A DNA stretch of 64,000 nucleotides, taken from assembly GCF_003173775.1 (NCBI RefSeq), contig NZ_CP029552.1, forward strand, positions 273,001 to 337,000, written 5' to 3'. This stretch comes from Methylobacterium sp. 17Sr1-1 (GTDB lineage: Bacteria > Pseudomonadota > Alphaproteobacteria > Rhizobiales > Beijerinckiaceae). The first letter of the stretch is position 1; each line of letters opens with the position of its first letter. Shown one piece after another: positions 59,673 to 64,000 of the stretch. A program made the translations under genes and the position numbers. The notes beneath the pieces are model-generated. The model saw only the letters and a list, made by a program, of their open reading frames with translations, was not told the origin of the DNA and did no database searches.

Positions 59673-60283
59673 GACACTTCGGCCGCCCCGAGTTCCGCGG
59701 ATTTGGCGATGCGGTGGAAGCGCCCGCCGGCGGGCAGCCCGAACCAGGTCTCCCCCGCCTCCTCGCGCTCCTCGCACAAAGCCACGAGGTCGTAGGCGAG
59801 CGCCCGGGTGAGGCGGGCCCAGAGGCCGTGGCGCACGGCGATATAGGGCTTGAACCCGCCCTCCGGGTCGCGCTCGAACCGCAGAGGGTGGGCGTCGTCG
59901 AGGGGTACGACGTCGTCGAGGTTAGTGCGGAAGGCGACGGCGCGGGCCTCGCCCTCGCCCTCCACTGCCATCTCGACCGCCAGGAAGGCCGCGTCCTCGA
60001 CCTCGATCCCGACCCGCTCCACCGGCGTCACCAGCACGGTGCGCCCGTCGGGGTCGCGGCGCAGGATGGTGGAGAACAGCCGGACCAGGGCCGGCCGGGT
60101 GATCGGGCTGCCGTTGTAGTGCCAGGTCCCGTCGGCGGCGATGCGCATCGGGATCTCGCCGCAATAGTCCGGGTTCCAGCGCTCGACCGGCGGCGGCCCG
60201 CGCCGCGCGCCCTCCGCGCCCAGGGAAGCGGTCAGTCGTTCGAGGACCCCGCCGGGCGGGGTGCCGTTCGGATCGTGCGTCAT
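59669..60283 (-). CDS. DUF1285 family protein
   Basis: 204 residues. Family pattern WNPDYCGEIPMRIAADGTWHYNGSPI near 35-60 and the C-terminal YIAVRHGLWARLTRALAYDLV. Function unknown. First gene of the operon DUF1285-NUDIX-DUF6111-cca. Confidence 0.88.
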   Translation of the reverse strand: MTHDPNGTPPGGVLERLTASLGAEGARRGPPPVERWNPDYCGEIPMRIAADGTWHYNGSPITRPALVRLFSTILRRDPDGRTVLVTPVERVGIEVEDAAFLAVEMAVEGEGEARAVAFRTNLDDVVPLDDAHPLRFERDPEGGFKPYIAVRHGLWARLTRALAYDLVALCEEREEAGETWFGLPAGGRFHRIAKSAELGAAEVS

Positions 60284-60678
60284 CCCGCTCTACATAGCGG
60301 ATCGGAACGGGTTGTGCAGGCGCGCCGGTGCGAGACCGGGGCATGGCGCCGTCGACCGGCCTGAACATGGCTGTTCATCGCTCCCCGGCCGCTTCGATGC
60401 AGAGCGGGTGCGCCGATGCGGGTCAGGCGGGCCGAGTGTCCCGACCACGATGGCATTCGTGGCGACGAAGCAACTTGTGATCGATACGACGTTGCATCAA
60501 TATCACTTGACGTAGATATATCCTGTGACATCAAAGACAAATATCCTAAGACAGATCCTCGTTATGACCAAATTTGGTTTTTATTCATTGATAAATTCAG
60601 TGTAATCTATAATATAATGTATATTATTAATTATTTATTCGCAAATTTGCGCTTAAAATATCTGAAAAATAGGATAAG
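60284..60678. other. AT-rich leader before the TadG-like gene
   Basis: From about 60480 the base composition switches abruptly to mostly A and T (TATAATATAATGTATATTATTAATTATTTATTCG near 60608-60640), unlike the rest of the window. It contains no gene. AGGATAAG just before 60679 is the ribosome site. The stretch may be a strong promoter region or acquired DNA. Confidence 0.55.
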
Positions 60679-62172
60679 ATGCTTATGTTCCGCGTCGTTA
60701 CAGCTCGCGTCGGCTGCTTCGTCCGCAGCCGACGCGGAGGCGTCGCCCTCGCTTTCGCGTTCCTTGCTCCCGTCGTCCTGGGTTGCGTCGGCATCGGCGT
60801 CGACTACGCGACCTGGCTGCTCCGCAAGCAGAAACTCCAGAATCTCGTCGACATCACCGCGCTCGCCGTCGCGTCCGACATGCAGGTCGGCGGCTTCGAC
60901 AAGGGCCGGGCCTGGGCCGTGGCGAAGGGCCAGACGGACAGCATGGCGGAGAGCAAGATCCGCGACGAATGGATCAACCTCGGGATCGAGCCCGTCTATC
61001 GCCAGAGACAGGGGGACGATCCCTTCGCGATCGTGCCGGCCAACGAGCGCGACCAGACACCGACCGGCGTCACGCTCACCCTGTCGCAGCGCAAGCACGC
61101 GATCATGACCAAGCTCGTCACGCCGTACCTGACCGACATCGTCGTCAAGGCGACCGCCGAGATCGTCGGCACGTCCAGGGTGTGCGTCGTGGCGCTGGAG
61201 GACAAGGCGGGGCAGGCCATCGGCCTGAACGACGACGCCCAGGTGTCCGCGACCGGTTGCTCCGTCTACGCGATGTCGGCGTCCGCGGCGGCGATCGATG
61301 CCCGCGACTCGTCGAAGCTGAGCGCGATGAAATCCTGCGCGGTCGGCGGCTATGCCGGCTCGTCCCAGCACTACCAGCCCGCGCCGATCACGGGCTGCCC
61401 GGCGATCAAGGATCCGCTCGCCGGCCGCGTCGCCCCACCCATGGGGCCTTGCCTCAACAACCCCCGCCTGGGTCCCGTCGAGGTGGAAAACCAGAACACA
61501 GTTCTGACACCCGGAGTTTATTGCGGCGGCCTCATCCTGAAGGCGGGAGCCAGTGTCAAGCTCACTCCTGGAATCTACATTATAAAGGACGGCCCGCTCG
61601 TGGTCGGTTCGGAATCTGTGAAAGATGGATCCGGTCGTTTCAGGCGCGTTCCCTGTCTTTGTTATCGCAAGCGAGTGTCGCAAAGGATAAAATCTCGCCT
61701 GCGCTGCCCGACTGCGTCGACAACGCTCCCGCCGGCCTCGCTGACCGGGGAGGGGGTAGCTTTCTACTTCACCGGGCCAGTCGATCCGGACGACGACGAT
61801 GTCGCCCGGCCGATCCAGTTCATGCCGCGCTCGAACGTCTCGCTCAGCGCGCCGCTGGACGAGCCGATGGCGCGTACGATGGCAGGCCTGCTGTTCTTCG
61901 AGGACCGCGCGGCCCCGGCGAACCGCGTGTTCGAGATCATGAGCGACAACGCCCGCCGTCTCGTCGGCACGATCTACCTGCCGCGCGGCACCTTCCTGGT
62001 CTCCGCCAACCAGGTCGTCGCCGACCAGTCGGAATACACCGCCATCGTCGCGCGGAGGCTCGCGCTGTCGGAGGCGCCGCGTCTCGTCGTCAACGCGAAT
62101 TACGGCGCGAGCAAAGTGCCGGTGCCGCACGGGATCGGGCCGACGAGCGCCTACCCGACGCTCACCAATTGA
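60679..62172 (+). CDS. TadG-like Flp pilus-associated protein
   Basis: 497 residues. One N-terminal membrane span after basic residues ([20 protein letters not shown], about 18-37) followed by DYATWLLRKQKLQNLVDITALAVASD, the pattern of TadE/TadG minor pseudopilins. The rest is a large outside domain with several Cys. The segment near 316-355 (GSGRFRRVPCLCYRKRVSQR) looks unlike the surroundings and may be a short insertion or double frameshift. No other tad genes are near. Confidence 0.78.
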   Translation: MLMFRVVTARVGCFVRSRRGGVALAFAFLAPVVLGCVGIGVDYATWLLRKQKLQNLVDITALAVASDMQVGGFDKGRAWAVAKGQTDSMAESKIRDEWINLGIEPVYRQRQGDDPFAIVPANERDQTPTGVTLTLSQRKHAIMTKLVTPYLTDIVVKATAEIVGTSRVCVVALEDKAGQAIGLNDDAQVSATGCSVYAMSASAAAIDARDSSKLSAMKSCAVGGYAGSSQHYQPAPITGCPAIKDPLAGRVAPPMGPCLNNPRLGPVEVENQNTVLTPGVYCGGLILKAGASVKLTPGIYIIKDGPLVVGSESVKDGSGRFRRVPCLCYRKRVSQRIKSRLRCPTASTTLPPASLTGEGVAFYFTGPVDPDDDDVARPIQFMPRSNVSLSAPLDEPMARTMAGLLFFEDRAAPANRVFEIMSDNARRLVGTIYLPRGTFLVSANQVVADQSEYTAIVARRLALSEAPRLVVNANYGASKVPVPHGIGPTSAYPTLTN

Positions 62173-62228
62173 GGCACCCCCGACGTGCCGCTGCCGGCCC
62201 GGACCGCGCCTGACGCAGACCGGCCGCG

Positions 62229-62660
62229 TCAGGCCGGCCCCGATTCCGGCCGGCGGCGCAGGATCTTCCACACGCCGGTGGCGGCACCGACGATGCGCCC
62301 ATCGCAGACCGCGTCGCCGCGCAGGAAGACCAGGCTCGCCGTGCGCTGCACCACCTGCGGCGTCATCGTGATCGTCTCGCCGATGCGCCCGGCCGAGACG
62401 AACTGCATCTCGAACTGCACCGTGACGCAATTCGCTCCCCCGGCGGCCCGCATGGCGGCGAATCCCAGCGCCCGGTCGGCGAAGGTCATCATCATGCCGC
62501 CCTGCACCACGCCGATCAGGTTGGCGTGCTTGGGCCCGGCCCGGAACGCGAAGCTCACCGCCTCGCCGTCCTCGCGCAGCAGGACCGGGCCGACCAGGGA
62601 GAGGAAGCCCGGATCGTCGAAGGGCCGCCACCCGGCCGGGTCGGAATCGGGGGAGGTCAT
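62229..62660 (-). CDS. PaaI-family hotdog thioesterase 1
   Basis: 143 residues. Hotdog fold: GPKHANLIGVVQGGMMMTFADRALGFAA with the catalytic Asp region near 43-70, then CVTVQFEMQFVSAGRIGE. It hydrolyses acyl- or aryl-CoA esters. Divergent from a second PaaI gene at 62748 across an 87-base gap. Confidence 0.88.
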   Translation of the reverse strand: MTSPDSDPAGWRPFDDPGFLSLVGPVLLREDGEAVSFAFRAGPKHANLIGVVQGGMMMTFADRALGFAAMRAAGGANCVTVQFEMQFVSAGRIGETITMTPQVVQRTASLVFLRGDAVCDGRIVGAATGVWKILRRRPESGPA

Positions 62661-62747
62661 GAGGCCTCGGAGGGTGAGAATGCTGGACAGCGCGGCCGCG
62701 GCCGTGCCTCAAGACCTCTACAAGAAAAATCCCGCGGGAGGGGCCCT

Positions 62748-63188
62748 GTGACGGACCAGACACCGGAAGCGCGCGTGCGCGCCAGTTTCGACAGGCAGGG
62801 TTTGATGCGCACCCTCGGGGCCACGCTCGAGGCGGTGGCGCCCGGCGCGGTCGAGATCGCGCTCGTGCCCGGTCCCGCCGTGTCGCAGCAGCACGGCTTC
62901 GTCCATGCGGGGGCGGTGAGCGCCATCGCCGACAGCGCGGCGGGCTACGCCGCCCTGACCCTGATGCCGCCCGGCGCCGGGGTGCTGACGGCGGAGTTCA
63001 AGATCAACCTGCTCGCGCCGGCGGCCGGCCGCCGCATCCTGGCGCGGGGCCGGGTGGTCAAGGCCGGCCGCACCCTGACCCTCGCGCAGGCCGAGGTCTT
63101 TTCGGAGAGCGAGGGCGGCGAGAAGCTCGTCGCGCTCCTCACCGCTACCCTGATGGCCGTCCAGGGCCGGGACGGCGTCGCCGATTGA
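62748..63188 (+). CDS. PaaI-family hotdog thioesterase 2
   Basis: 146 residues from GTG 62748 with GGGAGGGG before it. Hotdog core QQHGFVHAGAVSAIADSAAGYAA near 44-66 and TAEFKINLLAPAAGRR. Probably a CoA thioesterase distinct in substrate from the divergent neighbour, with which it shares only low sequence similarity. Confidence 0.88.
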   Translation: MTDQTPEARVRASFDRQGLMRTLGATLEAVAPGAVEIALVPGPAVSQQHGFVHAGAVSAIADSAAGYAALTLMPPGAGVLTAEFKINLLAPAAGRRILARGRVVKAGRTLTLAQAEVFSESEGGEKLVALLTATLMAVQGRDGVAD

Positions 63189-63236
63189 GAGCACCTCGAC
63201 GGAAGCGTCCGCGGCGCCGAGAGACGCCGAACGGAA

Positions 63237-63261
63237 GGCCCCGGCGGACGCCGCCGGGGCC
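63237..63261. terminator. Bidirectional hairpin between convergent genes
   Basis: GGCCCCGGCGG (63237-63247), loop ACG, CCGCCGGGGCC (63251-63261): a perfect 11-base stem between the thioesterase stop and the cytochrome stop. No long T tract on either side. Confidence 0.6.
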
Positions 63262-63271
63262 GCGTCGGGAC

Positions 63272-63637
63272 CTACTTCTTGGTCTCGAGATAGGCGATCA
63301 GGTCCGCGACCTTCTTGTCGTCGGTGATGCCGGCGAAGATCATCTTGGTGCCCGGCACCTTGGCCTTCGGGTTGTGGATGTAGTCCCGGAACGTCGCCTC
63401 GTCCCAGGTGAGGCCGGAATTCTTCATCGCGGCCGAGTAGTTGTAGCCCTCGTGGGTGCCGGCCTTGCGGCCGATGACGCCCGTGAGGTCCGGGCCGACG
63501 CCGTTCTTGCCGAAGGCGTGGCAGGCCTTGCAGGGCGCGAAGACCTTCTCGCCGGCGGCCGCGTCGCCCGCGCTCTGGGCCTGGGCGGCGAAGGGCAGGA
63601 GAGCCGCCAGGGCGGCACCGAGGATGAGCTGACGCAT
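63272..63637 (-). CDS. Class I cytochrome c, periplasmic
   Basis: 121 residues from ATG 63637. Signal peptide MRQLILGAALAALLPFAAQAQ, heme site CKACH near 36-40 and the axial Met in PGTKMIF near 96, with GVGPDLTGVIGRKAGT and the C-terminal LIAYLETKK helix. It resembles cytochrome c2/c550 electron carriers. Single gene. Confidence 0.95.
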   Translation of the reverse strand: MRQLILGAALAALLPFAAQAQSAGDAAAGEKVFAPCKACHAFGKNGVGPDLTGVIGRKAGTHEGYNYSAAMKNSGLTWDEATFRDYIHNPKAKVPGTKMIFAGITDDKKVADLIAYLETKK

Positions 63638-63914
63638 GAGGTTCCCTCCAACGGACGTCGTTCGCGACCGGCCCAGGGGATATGGCCCAGCCTGCAGATT
63701 GGTACAGTTAAAAACGCCGACGGTTCGCGCCGGGTCCCGTGCGGCGAAAAGAAGCTCTGCCGCGGTCGCGCGCAATCGGACCAAGGTGCGGGGCAGCCGC
63801 CCACACGGGCGCGGGATGGGCGCGCTCCCTCGCCTCCGGTATGATGGCGCACCAAGGACCGGCCCGAGTTAGGCCCGCGACGCAAGATCCGAGAAGAATC
63901 CGAGAGGACACGCC

Positions 63915-64000
63915 ATGACGATCGCCTTCCCGCCCCCGGACCCCGCGATCCTCGCCCGCCGCGACGCGATCGTGGAGGGCTTGCGCGGCCTCGTCGCGCC
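63915..64000 (+). CDS. FAD-linked oxidase, glycolate oxidase subunit GlcD-like, 5' end only
   Basis: The first 28 residues, MTIAFPPPDPAILARRDAIV then EGLRGLVAP, match the N terminus of GlcD-type FAD-linked glycolate oxidases. GAGAGGAC precedes the ATG. The gene runs off the right edge. Compare the frameshifted paralogue at 52668. Confidence 0.6.
   Translation, partial: MTIAFPPPDPAILARRDAIVEGLRGLVA

Overview
The window is very GC-rich (about 70%), densely packed and reads as an alphaproteobacterium of the Hyphomicrobiales, most probably Methylobacterium or a close relative. This rests on the imuA-imuB-dnaE2 mutasome operon with an alphaproteobacterial LexA box, an F1-only atpHAGDC operon, many GTG starts, 4-bp stop/start overlaps, and several families of long intergenic palindromes. 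The genus is an inference from family content; no rRNA, tRNA or CRISPR array was seen.

Layout. The left edge (1-2300) is a plasmid-type origin: the C-terminal part of a RepA-like initiator, then about 1.8 kb without genes carrying ten 20-bp iterons in two convergent clusters and AT-rich stretches. The SOS mutasome operon follows (2.3-8.0 kb), then an orphan FitA-type antitoxin, an aliphatic-sulfonate operon ssuEACB-ssuD on the minus strand (8.4-13.0 kb), a TerB-like protein, a 2-hydroxyacid dehydrogenase and a three-subunit PaoABC-type molybdenum aldehyde oxidoreductase (15.8-19.6 kb). Next come a Tat-exported PhoX phosphatase, an aromatic amino acid decarboxylase, a divergent TetR/SDR pair with clear operators, and a parDE module whose toxin gene has a nonsense codon.

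At 27.5-31.4 kb the minus strand carries larC-larE-larB, which make the nickel-pincer nucleotide cofactor, followed by a Tat-exported aldo/keto reductase; no LarA racemase is present. Then come a ketoglutarate semialdehyde dehydrogenase, a DUF2171 protein, a likely minus-strand small RNA with a textbook terminator (33.65-33.8 kb), an M20 carbamoylase-type amidase, a glutathione peroxidase, a DsbA-like protein and the F1 ATP synthase operon (36.9-41.9 kb).

The right third holds a sulfatase-like membrane enzyme, an acyl-CoA synthetase/nitroreductase pair, a run of tiny disordered proteins, a stand-alone SNF2-like helicase, a sulfite-oxidase-like protein with a flavin reductase and a shikimate dehydrogenase, two broken genes (S8 peptidase and GlcD-like oxidase), a GMC oxidoreductase with AllA, a DUF4198 protein, the operon DUF1285-NUDIX-DUF6111-cca, a solitary TadG-like protein behind an AT-rich leader, two divergent PaaI thioesterases, a cytochrome c and the start of a second glcD. 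Three or four genes are broken by single-base lesions, which is either real decay or residual sequence error. The juxtaposition of an iteron/RepA origin with housekeeping genes is the most unusual large-scale feature.
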